DNA from: Deltaproteobacteria bacterium
GTDB lineage: Bacteria > Desulfobacterota > Syntrophia > Syntrophales > Smithellaceae
Length of the DNA stretch: 12,891 bases
NCBI GenBank assembly: GCA_009668925.1
Contig: SBEK01000125.1
Coordinates: 1-12,891, forward strand
Reading direction: 5' to 3'
Positions 1 through 5,772 of this stretch are shown here, piece by piece. Within the stretch, counting starts at the first letter, position 1. Each line of letters begins with the position of its first letter. The notes under the pieces are model-generated. The model had not been told where the DNA came from and did not search any database. It saw only the letters and a list, made by a program, of their open reading frames with translations. Position numbers and translations under genes: made by a program.

Positions 1-351
1 CGCCTTGAAATAGCGAAAGTTCGGATGCTGGAAACCGTCGGCGATAAAGACCGGCTCATTTTTCTGGAAAACGCTGCCGGCGATGCCCTCCCCGGGCTTG
101 AGCCGTATCTTCCCGATGAGATGCGGTTTGAAACCGGTGTTGGCTCTCAGCACCAATTCCTCTTTCGCGTCGTCGTAAATATAAATGGAGCAAACGTCCG
201 CCCGCATGTGCCTGGCCACCATGACGACGATATTGTTGAGCAGCTTCTCAATGCTGGAGCTGCCTCTAAATACCCAGTCGAGCTGGCCGATGTCGAGCAG
301 CAAATTCAAATGGTCCATCGTTGCCCCGTCTTGATTGTTTTTGCCCGTCAT
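1..351 (-). CDS. GAF-domain protein, N-terminal part (PtsP-like candidate), cut by window edge
   Basis: Only the first 117 codons are present; the gene runs off the left edge. The translation begins MTGKNNQDGATMDHLNLLLD and continues as a GAF domain, a small-molecule sensor fold. Visible hallmarks are a helix with ARHMRADVCSIYIYD, then LVLRANTGF, PGEGIAGSVFQ, and PVFIADGFQHPNFRYF. The last motifs resemble the N-terminal GAF domain of PtsP, the nitrogen-type PTS enzyme I, but GAF histidine kinases and GAF-containing regulators share them, so the downstream domain is unknown. The ATG at 351 is preceded by GGAAAAGG; a second in-frame ATG at 318 is an alternative start. The gene lies 90 bases after the HesB-like selenoprotein gene on the same strand and may be cotranscribed. 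The GAF assignment is firm; the PtsP assignment is tentative. Confidence 0.72.
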   Translation of the reverse strand, partial: MTGKNNQDGATMDHLNLLLDIGQLDWVFRGSSSIEKLLNNIVVMVARHMRADVCSIYIYDDAKEELVLRANTGFKPHLIGKIRLKPGEGIAGSVFQKNEPVFIADGFQHPNFRYFKA

Positions 352-441
352 GCCTTTTCCGGCCGGGCCATTCTTGCGGTTCGGCCAAAATTGTTCTCTT
401 CTTCCGCGGCGCAAAACCAGTCCGAAAAAAAAGGTCAGGCT

Positions 442-735
442 TCAACAGGGTTCGGAGGCCGGAGAACAAACGGCAAATCCTTCGCCGAACCAGAAATCCT
501 TATAATCTATCGTTGTCTGATGAAACAAATCTTCTTCTTGATTATTGTAAGCAAAATCGATGCCCTCGACGTGCACAATGATATCATCTTCTTTTGGTTC
601 ATCCAGAACCATGGCCAGTCTTGGCCCGATTCAGCCAAACCCCTGCTGAACCAGCCGCACGGATCCGACGCCGGCCCGCTGGAGCACCTCCCGAAGTTTG
701 GTCTTTGCATTTTCCGTTATCGCTATTTCAATCAT
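442..735 (-). CDS. HesB/IscA-like selenoprotein, UGA read as selenocysteine at codon 35
   Basis: Read through one in-frame TGA at 631-633, the frame encodes 97 residues beginning MIEIAITENAKTKLREVLQR, a typical HesB/IscA (Fe-S biogenesis domain) start. It continues VRLVQQGFG-U-IGPRLAMVLDEPKEDD, then VEGIDFAYNN, TTIDYKDFWFGEGF, and ends CSPASEPC. The UGA lies where IscA/HesB proteins carry their first cluster-ligating Cys (the GGCSG region). A family of HesB-related selenoproteins with Sec at this site is known. IscA-type proteins bind or carry iron and Fe-S clusters; the role of the Sec form is not established. The frame is open and family-like on both sides of the TGA, arguing against a pseudogene. 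The ATG at 735 has AAAGGA 7 nt upstream and a good promoter. The terminal TGA (442-444) is followed closely by a run of eight T. A standard caller would miss or truncate this gene. Confidence 0.85.
595..611 (-). promoter_or_regulatory. Candidate bacterial SECIS element in the selenoprotein mRNA
   Basis: In the mRNA sense, UGGUUC-UGGAU-GAACCA forms a perfect 6-bp stem with a 5-nt loop. The stem begins at the 20th and the loop at the 26th nucleotide after the UGA, and the loop has G at its second position. Bacterial SECIS elements lie within the coding region just downstream of the UGA, with an apical loop roughly 16-37 nt away and a G among the first loop bases, so this hairpin fits. A second perfect 5-bp hairpin (GGCCA-AGAC-UGGCC, 613-626) sits closer to the UGA. 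It is probably too near to be the SelB-binding loop, but it may stack below it. Confidence 0.7.
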
Positions 736-766
736 CACACTGTCCTTTGTTTTATATTTCATCATC

Positions 767-794
767 AATATAAGCTCTCATGAGAATAAATCAA
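767..794 (-). promoter_or_regulatory. Sigma-70-type promoter of the selenoprotein gene
   Basis: On the minus strand TTGATT (789-794) and TATATT (767-772) are separated by 16 bases. The -10 box matches 5 of 6 consensus positions and the -35 box 4 of 6. The expected start of transcription is about 25 bases before the ATG at 735, leaving a short leader that contains the AAAGGA ribosome-binding site. Confidence 0.55.
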
Positions 795-838
795 GGGCGA
801 GGCGTAATACTGATGCAGAGCGTCAGAAATACCTTTTT

Positions 839-953
839 GTCATTCCGGGCGGACCCTCGGTCCGCGTGGCAATCCCAAACATTCGGCTCCCCATGAGATT
901 GCCACCACCGCTTCGGGTGGCACGGCGGCTCCTTAGCGTCGCCTCGCAATGAC
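839..953. repeat. Palindromic intergenic repeat, 115 bp, GTCATTCC...GCAATGAC
   Basis: The unit starts GTCATTCCGG and ends TCGCAATGAC, so its ends are imperfect inverted repeats. Inside are nested perfect palindromes: GCGGACC-CTC-GGTCCGC at 849-865, TGGCAATC/GATTGCCA at 867-874 and 897-904, and TGCCAC/GTGGCA at 900-905 and 917-922. CGGCTCC occurs twice as a direct repeat (884 and 926). This architecture is that of dispersed intergenic palindromic repeats of Deltaproteobacteria and other lineages, whose spurious translations are often annotated as short proteins. It has no coding capacity, and mobility is inferred only. Confidence 0.7.
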
Positions 954-1011
954 GGACGAGGAGTTGCCGCGCGGATTGACGCGTGCCCTCGCGCCACCTT
1001 TAGGTGGTCAG

Positions 1012-1072
1012 GTCATTACGCTGCAATCGGGGTCGCTGTGACATTGCGAAACAGTCTCTTCACGGGAATGAC
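1012..1072. repeat. Second, shorter GTCATT...AATGAC repeat unit
   Basis: The unit starts GTCATTACG and ends CGGGAATGAC, the same terminal motif as the 115-bp repeat 58 bases away. An internal TGACATTGCG at 1039-1048 also resembles the repeat end. It may be a degenerate or partly deleted copy of the same family. Confidence 0.5.
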
Positions 1073-1136
1073 AAAACATGGTGCTGGAATCCCGGGCGTG
1101 TCCGCTCCCTGTTGCCGGAACCGAGACGTTACGGCA

Positions 1137-2771
1137 TCACGCCGCGCGGTGTTCCCGGCAGGTCTTTTCCAGGTAGTATTCGTAGCTGCCGTTGTAGATG
1201 CGCATCTCGCCGTGGTCGATCTCAAAAACGCGGTTGACGATCGAGCGCAGAAAGTGGCGGTCATGGCTCACCAGCACAACCGTGCCGGTGAAGTTCTGCA
1301 GTGCGCGCAGCAGTATTTCCCGGGATTGGATGTCCAGATGGTTGGTCGGTTCGTCGAGAATCAGCAGATTGACCGGCCGCACCAGGAGCGTGGCCAGCAC
1401 CACCCGGCTTTTTTCGCCGCCGGATAATTTGTCAACCCGCTTGTAAATATCATCTCCCTGAAAAAGAAAGGCGGCGCACAGATTGCGCAGCGTACCCAGA
1501 TGCGCAAGCGGCATGGCGTCCTGCACCGTTTCCAGAACGGTTTTTTGCGGCTCAAGGATATCCATGGCCTGCTGGCTGAAATAGCCGGGATAAACGTTGG
1601 CGCCCAGTGTCAGGCTGCCCATCGACGGCTCGGCCTCGCCGGCCAGCACTTTCAGGAACGTGGATTTGCCCGCGCCGTTGACGCCGACGACGGCGATCTT
1701 TTCCTGCCGGCGGATGATGCCGGAAATGCCTCCGAAGACGGAGGTGACGCCGCCGTCGGACCGGGGCCAGACTTTGCCAAGTGCGTCGAGCTTGACGACG
1801 TCATCTCCGCTGCGCGGCGGTTCGGCAAATTCAAACCGGATGCTGCGCAGGGCCGGCGGGATATCGATGCGTTCGATTTTTTCGATCTTCTTGATGCGCG
1901 ACTGCACCTGCGAGGCATGCGAAGCCCGCGCCGCGAATCGCGCGATGAAGTCCTCTTCCTTGGCCAGCATTTCCTGCTGGCGGCGGTGGCTGGCCAGAAG
2001 CTGTTCATGGCGGATTTCGCGCTCCCGCAGATAAAAATCATAATTGCCGCTGTACGTCGTGATCGTGCGGTTTTGCACCTCGATAATGCGGTTCACCACC
2101 CGGTTCAGAAATTCGCGGTCATGGCTGGTCATCAAAAGCGCGCCTTTAAACGAATTGTTGAGCCAGTCTTCGAGCCAGATAATCGACTCCACATCCAGGT
2201 GGTTGGTGGGCTCGTCGAGCAGGAGGACGTCGGGATTGATCGACAGGATCTTGGCCAGCGCGATGCGCATTTTCCACCCGCCGCTGAATATTTCCACCTC
2301 GCGGTGATAATCGTCGGGGCCGATGCCCAGGCCCGTCAGGATCATTTGCGCGCGGCTCTCCAGATCATAGCCGCCGCGATGCTCGAACTCGGATTGAATG
2401 CCGCCGTAGCGCTCAAGCAGATCGGCCATTTCATCTTCTTCCAGCGGTTCACCCATGGCGGCTTCCATTTCCCGGATTTGTTCGCCCAGGCGCACGACAT
2501 CCGCCGAAGCGGACATGACTTCTTCAAGCGCGGAGCGGCCGGACATCGCGCCCACGTCTTGGGAAAAATAGCCGCAGACAATGTTGCGGCCTTTCGTGAT
2601 GTCTCCGGCGTCGAACTCTTCTTCGCCCATGATCAGACGGAAGATGCTGGTTTTGCCCGCACCGTTGGGGCCCACCAGACCGCTTCGGGAACCGGGCAAT
2701 ATCTGAAAGCTGGCATCGCGAAACAGGATTTGCGGACCGTGCTGCTTGGAGATGCCGCTGAAATGAATCAT
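1137..2771 (-). CDS. ABC-F family ATPase (YheS/YdiF-like), ribosome-associated
   Basis: The 544-residue protein has two ABC ATPase domains and no membrane segments, the ABC-F pattern. Domain 1 has Walker A GPNGAGKT (34-41), signature FSGGWKMR (162-169), Walker B LLLDEPTNHLD and switch SHDRE. Domain 2 has GVNGAGKST (363-371), LSGGEKSR (449-456), LILDEPTNHLD and SHDRH. Between them (about 245-315) lies a charged, helical linker, the region that in ABC-F proteins reaches the ribosomal P-site tRNA. The SGGW signature in domain 1 resembles YheS-type members. ABC-F proteins act on translating ribosomes, either as translation factors or as antibiotic-protection proteins; which applies here cannot be told. 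The frame is open upstream to 2948, but homology begins at MIHFSGISKQ, so the ATG at 2771 is chosen, with GAGG about 10 nt upstream. Confidence 0.93.
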   Translation of the reverse strand: MIHFSGISKQHGPQILFRDASFQILPGSRSGLVGPNGAGKTSIFRLIMGEEEFDAGDITKGRNIVCGYFSQDVGAMSGRSALEEVMSASADVVRLGEQIREMEAAMGEPLEEDEMADLLERYGGIQSEFEHRGGYDLESRAQMILTGLGIGPDDYHREVEIFSGGWKMRIALAKILSINPDVLLLDEPTNHLDVESIIWLEDWLNNSFKGALLMTSHDREFLNRVVNRIIEVQNRTITTYSGNYDFYLREREIRHEQLLASHRRQQEMLAKEEDFIARFAARASHASQVQSRIKKIEKIERIDIPPALRSIRFEFAEPPRSGDDVVKLDALGKVWPRSDGGVTSVFGGISGIIRRQEKIAVVGVNGAGKSTFLKVLAGEAEPSMGSLTLGANVYPGYFSQQAMDILEPQKTVLETVQDAMPLAHLGTLRNLCAAFLFQGDDIYKRVDKLSGGEKSRVVLATLLVRPVNLLILDEPTNHLDIQSREILLRALQNFTGTVVLVSHDRHFLRSIVNRVFEIDHGEMRIYNGSYEYYLEKTCREHRAA

Positions 2772-2790
2772 TGCGTTTGAACCTCGTCTT

Positions 2791-2829
2791 AAAAAAAAAG
2801 TGCCGGATGGGTAGCACATCCGGCACTTT
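2791..2829 (-). terminator. Rho-independent terminator or attenuator ahead of the ABC-F gene
   Basis: In the minus-strand sense a 13-bp perfect stem (2797-2809 with 2817-2829, CATCCGGC core) closes a 7-nt loop and is followed by nine T. It ends only 20 bases before the ABC-F start codon and about 200 bases after the PAC2 gene stop. It could simply end the PAC2 transcript. Because it sits directly against the ABC-F ribosome-binding site, it could instead act as an attenuator in the ABC-F leader. Confidence 0.85.
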
Positions 2830-3035
2830 CGGGCAAGATAAATAAGGCGGGAAGCGGTGAGAAGGCGCCATGTCCGGCGACGAGAATCATCCGAGCCGGG
2901 CAGGTCTTTAAAAGACTGACCGGCCGGCCGAATGATCGAAACATCCAACCGGCAAACTAAATTTTTTTCACAAGGCGGGCCGGGCGTCGCATCGATAACA
3001 TCACAGCGGCGCGCCGTCCCCGGCCGGATCGGGCA

Positions 3036-3932
3036 TCAGTGCGGTTTTCGGCCGTCTTTCTTCATCTTCAGCATTTCCTGCATCAGTTCCTCAACGTTTT
3101 GCCCCGGCGTATAACCGAATTCCTGAATCAAGGCGGCATCGTACATCTCCTCCAGTTTCCGGAGCTGCTCCCGGGCGGTTTCGCTCTGGCTGAAGGCGGT
3201 TTCCATCGTCTCCATCAGGTTCTCCCCGGACTTTTTAAGATCGCCCAGATCGATATGGAGCGGCATAAGCGCAAGGACTTTCTTCAAAAGATCATAGCCG
3301 GCTTTGGCATTGAAGCCCTGAATATACGGCGGAATTCTGGCCGTAATGCCGGCGGCCTCGATGCCCTCCCGGCCGGCTTGGTGCAAAAACATCGCGGAAA
3401 AGCTGCACGGACCCGCGTAATTCAGGAGCGGAAATGATCTAAATTCGTTCTTCAATTCCGGACGGCTCAGCACGGCGAAGGTCCTCGTCTCCCGGGTATG
3501 CGGCACCTGATCGAAAACGCCGCCCAGGGAATAGATTCTCGCCGCCCGATAGCGCCTGGCAATGCTGAGAATGGCCTCGGCATATTCCGGCCATCCCAGA
3601 TTCGGTTCGAACCCCGTAAAGAGGATCAGGTCGTGCCCGGCGCCGCTTTGCCAGAAAAAGAATTCATTGGCGGGTTCGGCCAGCGTCTTGACCACGCCTT
3701 CTTCGATGACCGCATGCGGCCTCATGATCTGCGCCGGATCAAAACCCGGCACCTGCCAGATATGGAAAGGCCGCGAATCGATCCGGGCCAGCCTCCGGGC
3801 ATTGAGTTTGCGGCGCAGGAAGTCGATTGAGCCGGTCGCAATCTCTCCGGCATTGAGCCAGCCGGTTAAACCGATCAGAATATAGGGATCGGCAAGGTCG
3901 GGCGTATCGTGAATAATAAGACTGTCGTTCAT
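3036..3932 (-). CDS. PAC2 family protein
   Basis: A 298-residue soluble protein beginning MNDSLIIHDTPDLADPYILI. The pattern GLTGWLNAGEIATGSIDFL, then FTGFEPNLGWPEYAEAIL, the glycine-containing YSLGGVFDQVPHTRET, and a later NYAGPCSFSAMFL match the PAC2 (proteasome assembly chaperone 2) superfamily. That family is found in archaea, actinobacteria and scattered other bacteria. The last 60 residues are helical and charged (SQSETAREQLRKLEEMYD), consistent with a coiled-coil tail. Function in bacteria without proteasomes is unknown. The ATG at 3932 is preceded by CAGGAG at 6-nt spacing, far better than the upstream in-frame ATG at 3998. It has its own promoter at 4011-4039 and is likely monocistronic given the hairpin at 2791-2829. 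Confidence 0.88.
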   Translation of the reverse strand: MNDSLIIHDTPDLADPYILIGLTGWLNAGEIATGSIDFLRRKLNARRLARIDSRPFHIWQVPGFDPAQIMRPHAVIEEGVVKTLAEPANEFFFWQSGAGHDLILFTGFEPNLGWPEYAEAILSIARRYRAARIYSLGGVFDQVPHTRETRTFAVLSRPELKNEFRSFPLLNYAGPCSFSAMFLHQAGREGIEAAGITARIPPYIQGFNAKAGYDLLKKVLALMPLHIDLGDLKKSGENLMETMETAFSQSETAREQLRKLEEMYDAALIQEFGYTPGQNVEELMQEMLKMKKDGRKPH

Positions 3933-4010
3933 GGGCGCTCCTGTTAGGTAATTTGTGCCGTAATCGATAAAGGTCAAGGTCATCTGAAAAAAACCCAATC
4001 GACAGATCTG

Positions 4011-4039
4011 ATTATTGTTTGCCTGATTGCCGCAGTCAA
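4011..4039 (-). promoter_or_regulatory. Sigma-70-type promoter of the PAC2 gene
   Basis: TTGACT (4034-4039) and AATAAT (4011-4016) on the minus strand are separated by 17 bases; each box matches 5 of 6 consensus positions. The predicted leader before the ATG at 3932 is about 70 nt. Confidence 0.6.
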
Positions 4040-4192
4040 GTTATTTTGCCGGTGAACGAACTAAAATTTTGAGGGTGCACCTGACCGGCGCCGCTGATCC
4101 GCCCGGTCCGGTGGCGTGGCGGGGTGTCCAAAAACACGGCGATCGACTGTTGAGGCTCAAGCGATTTGGGCAGGTCCGCTCTCTTTATGCGC

Positions 4193-4233
4193 AAAAAAGC
4201 CGCTGCAGTTTACCGGAGGCAAATTGCAGCGGC
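4193..4233 (-). terminator. Rho-independent terminator of the amtB-glnK operon
   Basis: Reading leftward, GCCGCTGCAATTT pairs with AAACTGCAGCGGC over 13 bp with one G-T wobble and a 9-nt loop, followed by six T. It begins 20 bases after the stop codon of the outer-membrane barrel gene and so closes the operon. Confidence 0.92.
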
Positions 4234-4253
4234 GTGATTCGGGTGATGCCAGG

Positions 4254-5177
4254 CTAGAATGCAAAGCTCAAGGTTACTCCACCATACAAATACGTGCTGT
4301 CCCGGTCGGAGGGCACTGCGGAGCCTTGCAGACCGCGGCCTCTCATCTCATACTTTGCGTCGTCGGACAGCGGGAAGACATATGTCACCAGCGGCGTAAT
4401 CGTGAGGTTCTTGGTCACCGCAACCGGCAGGGAGACGGAAAAGGTCCCGTCATGGAAATTATTGAACTTGTCCGTCGTCGCCAATGAATCCCCGTCAAAT
4501 TTCGGATATGTGGTCTCATCTTCGCTCTTCAGATAACTGGCCGAGGCCGCCAGCTTCAAACCGACTTTCTCATGCAGGGCAAACGTATGGGAAATGCCCA
4601 GCGTCGCATACCACTGATGATAGTGATTGATTTCCTTATAGACCGTCAGCGTCGGCTGAAGGATCGTGTCGATTCCCACCGAAACGAATAATTCCTGTGA
4701 ATCCAGCGGATCCGCTCCCCCCGGCGCCAGCGCACCCAGGGCATAATAAATGTAACCGCCGCCGACTGAAACGATCCCGAACTTGCGGGAATACGAAAGC
4801 GTAACGTCCGTTTCATTGAAATTGGACGAGTAGGAATCGCTCCCTGCCGCATAGGGCCGGGTGTCGAGGTTCCCCCAGACATTGGCCGTAAACCCCTTGT
4901 AGCTGGCCGTGAGCGACGGCTGAATCACCACGCTGTGGCGGGAGAGCTCCTGACCGCGCCAAATGTAGGCGCTCAAAACACTGGCCGCCACCTCGCCGGT
5001 TACTTTATCTTCTTCCGGCTTTTGTTCGGCCGGCTTCTGCTCGGGCGCGGCCTCTTTCACGGCCGGCTTCTGTTCCAAAGCGGTCTTGGGGTCTTCGGCC
5101 CCGGAAATGAAGGGTAAGGCGGCCACCACTGGCAAAAGCAAAATCGCCGTCATTATTTTTTTCATCCTGCGTTTCAT
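4254..5177 (-). CDS. Outer membrane beta-barrel protein (TorF/Gcw_chp-type putative porin)
   Basis: The 307-residue protein starts MKRRMKKIMTAILLLPVVAA, a signal peptide, probably cleaved near SGA/EDP. A low-complexity Pro/Glu/Lys linker follows with EQKP repeated three times. The rest is alternating amphipathic strands, including SAYIWRGQELSRHSVVIQP, GFTANVWGNLDTRP and VSVGGGYIYYALG, ending in a C-terminal Phe (TLSFAF), the BAM-recognition pattern of outer-membrane barrels. The SxYIWRG and ANVWGN motifs recall the TIGR02001/TorF putative porins, which are known next to glnK-amtB. It is the last gene of the amtB operon, 4 bases after the Fis-like gene, with GGAGG inside the end of that gene fixing the start at 5177. 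A role in nutrient passage across the outer membrane is inferred from context only. Confidence 0.85.
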   Translation of the reverse strand: MKRRMKKIMTAILLLPVVAALPFISGAEDPKTALEQKPAVKEAAPEQKPAEQKPEEDKVTGEVAASVLSAYIWRGQELSRHSVVIQPSLTASYKGFTANVWGNLDTRPYAAGSDSYSSNFNETDVTLSYSRKFGIVSVGGGYIYYALGALAPGGADPLDSQELFVSVGIDTILQPTLTVYKEINHYHQWYATLGISHTFALHEKVGLKLAASASYLKSEDETTYPKFDGDSLATTDKFNNFHDGTFSVSLPVAVTKNLTITPLVTYVFPLSDDAKYEMRGRGLQGSAVPSDRDSTYLYGGVTLSFAF

Positions 5178-5181
5178 GTTC

Positions 5182-5409
5182 TTAATCCTCCTTTGCATTT
5201 ATGTTCGATTTCAATTTGAGTTCTTCACAATCAATGCCGTATTTTTGAACCTTATGCGCCAGGACCCTTGCGGTCGTTCCCAAGAGTTCGGCGGCTTCGG
5301 ATTGATCACCTTTCGTTTTGATCAGGGTGTGCATGATCACCATCTTTTCGCAGTCAACGACGCAGCGCTTTAAAACGTCTTTTCCGGTATGCGGTCTATA
5401 ACTGTTCAT
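5182..5409 (-). CDS. Small stand-alone Fis-type helix-turn-helix protein
   Basis: A 75-residue protein that is almost entirely one Fis/NtrC C-terminal-type HTH. MVIMHTLIKTKGDQSEAAELL (23-43) corresponds to the helix pair with the conserved G-x-x-x-x-A-A-x-L-L pattern, and GTTARVLAHKVQKYGI (44-59) to the recognition helix. No receiver, sigma-54 AAA+ or other domain is present. The gene lies 9 bases after glnK, with GAGGTG before its ATG, and 4 bases before the barrel gene, so it is translated as part of the nitrogen operon. It plausibly binds DNA as a dimer and may tune transcription of this operon or other nitrogen genes; its target is not visible. It could also have originated from the C-terminal end of an NtrC-like activator. 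Confidence 0.82.
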   Translation of the reverse strand: MNSYRPHTGKDVLKRCVVDCEKMVIMHTLIKTKGDQSEAAELLGTTARVLAHKVQKYGIDCEELKLKSNINAKED

Positions 5410-5418
5410 GACGACACC

Positions 5419-5760
5419 TCACCCGATGGCACAGCCGCCCCGTTCGCCGGAACTGATCCGGATGCATTCGGCCAGTTCCACGACAAAGATCTTGCCGTCG
5501 CCCACCGAGCCCGTGTGCGCGCCTTTGACGATGGCGTCGATGGTGGGCCCGACAAAGTCTTCATTGACGGCAATGTCCAGCCGCACCTTGTTGAGCAGGC
5601 CGCCCGCTTCCTTCGCGCCGCGGTAAATCTCCGTGACGCCTTTCTGCCTTCCCTGCCCCAACACGTTCGTAACAGTCATCAAATTGACTTCCACTGCTTC
5701 CAACTCTCTTTTGACAGCCTCCAGTTTGTGAGGCTGAATAATGGCAATGACTAATTTCAT
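5419..5760 (-). CDS. glnK: Nitrogen regulatory protein PII (GlnK-type) lacking Tyr51
   Basis: The 113-residue protein has the usual PII length and fold: MKLVIAIIQPHKLEAVKREL, the T-loop GRQKGVTEIYRGAK (37-50), and VGDGKIFVVELAECIRI near the C-terminus. Ligand residues Gln39, Thr83, Gly87, Lys90 and Arg101 are present. PII proteins sense ATP/ADP and 2-oxoglutarate and, in the GlnK class, plug AmtB by inserting the T-loop into its cytoplasmic pore. Here position 51, the uridylylated Tyr of enteric PII, is Glu, while Tyr46 is kept; position 103 is Ser instead of Arg. The gene follows amtB by 12 bases with a strong GGAGG site. GlnK-class function is well supported by the context; control by GlnD-type uridylylation is doubtful. 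Confidence 0.95.
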   Translation of the reverse strand: MKLVIAIIQPHKLEAVKRELEAVEVNLMTVTNVLGQGRQKGVTEIYRGAKEAGGLLNKVRLDIAVNEDFVGPTIDAIVKGAHTGSVGDGKIFVVELAECIRISSGERGGCAIG

Positions 5761-5772
5761 GGTAACGTCCTC

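Larger units (their letters stand above)
784..1136. other. Gene-poor stretch with palindromic repeats
   Basis: About 350 bases without a convincing gene. Short open frames exist but have no ribosome-binding site and consist of repeat sequence. The stretch holds two GTCATT...AATGAC-bounded palindromic units (839-953 and 1012-1072) and a perfect hairpin CCACCT-TT-AGGTGG at 994-1007 between them. The promoter of the leftward selenoprotein gene lies just left of 795. No clear intrinsic terminator for the ABC-F gene is visible at the right end. Confidence 0.7.

Noticed and set aside
613..626. GGCCA-AGAC-UGGCC hairpin directly after the UGA as the SECIS element
   Set aside because: Its loop is only about 10 nt from the UGA, closer than usual for bacterial SECIS; the hairpin at 595-611 fits the distance and loop-G rules better.
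791..997. 68-codon minus-strand open frame inside the intergenic repeats
   Set aside because: It is a translation of the palindromic repeat, with no ribosome-binding site and no protein-like composition.
1500..2780. 426-codon plus-strand open frame
   Set aside because: It is antisense to the ABC-F gene, whose translation shows all ATPase motifs; the frame is a by-product of codon bias.
3999..4192. Small gene, tRNA or riboswitch between the PAC2 promoter and the operon terminator
   Set aside because: No cloverleaf or recognised aptamer pattern is seen, and the 76-codon plus frame at 4027-4257 runs into the terminator and lacks a ribosome-binding site.
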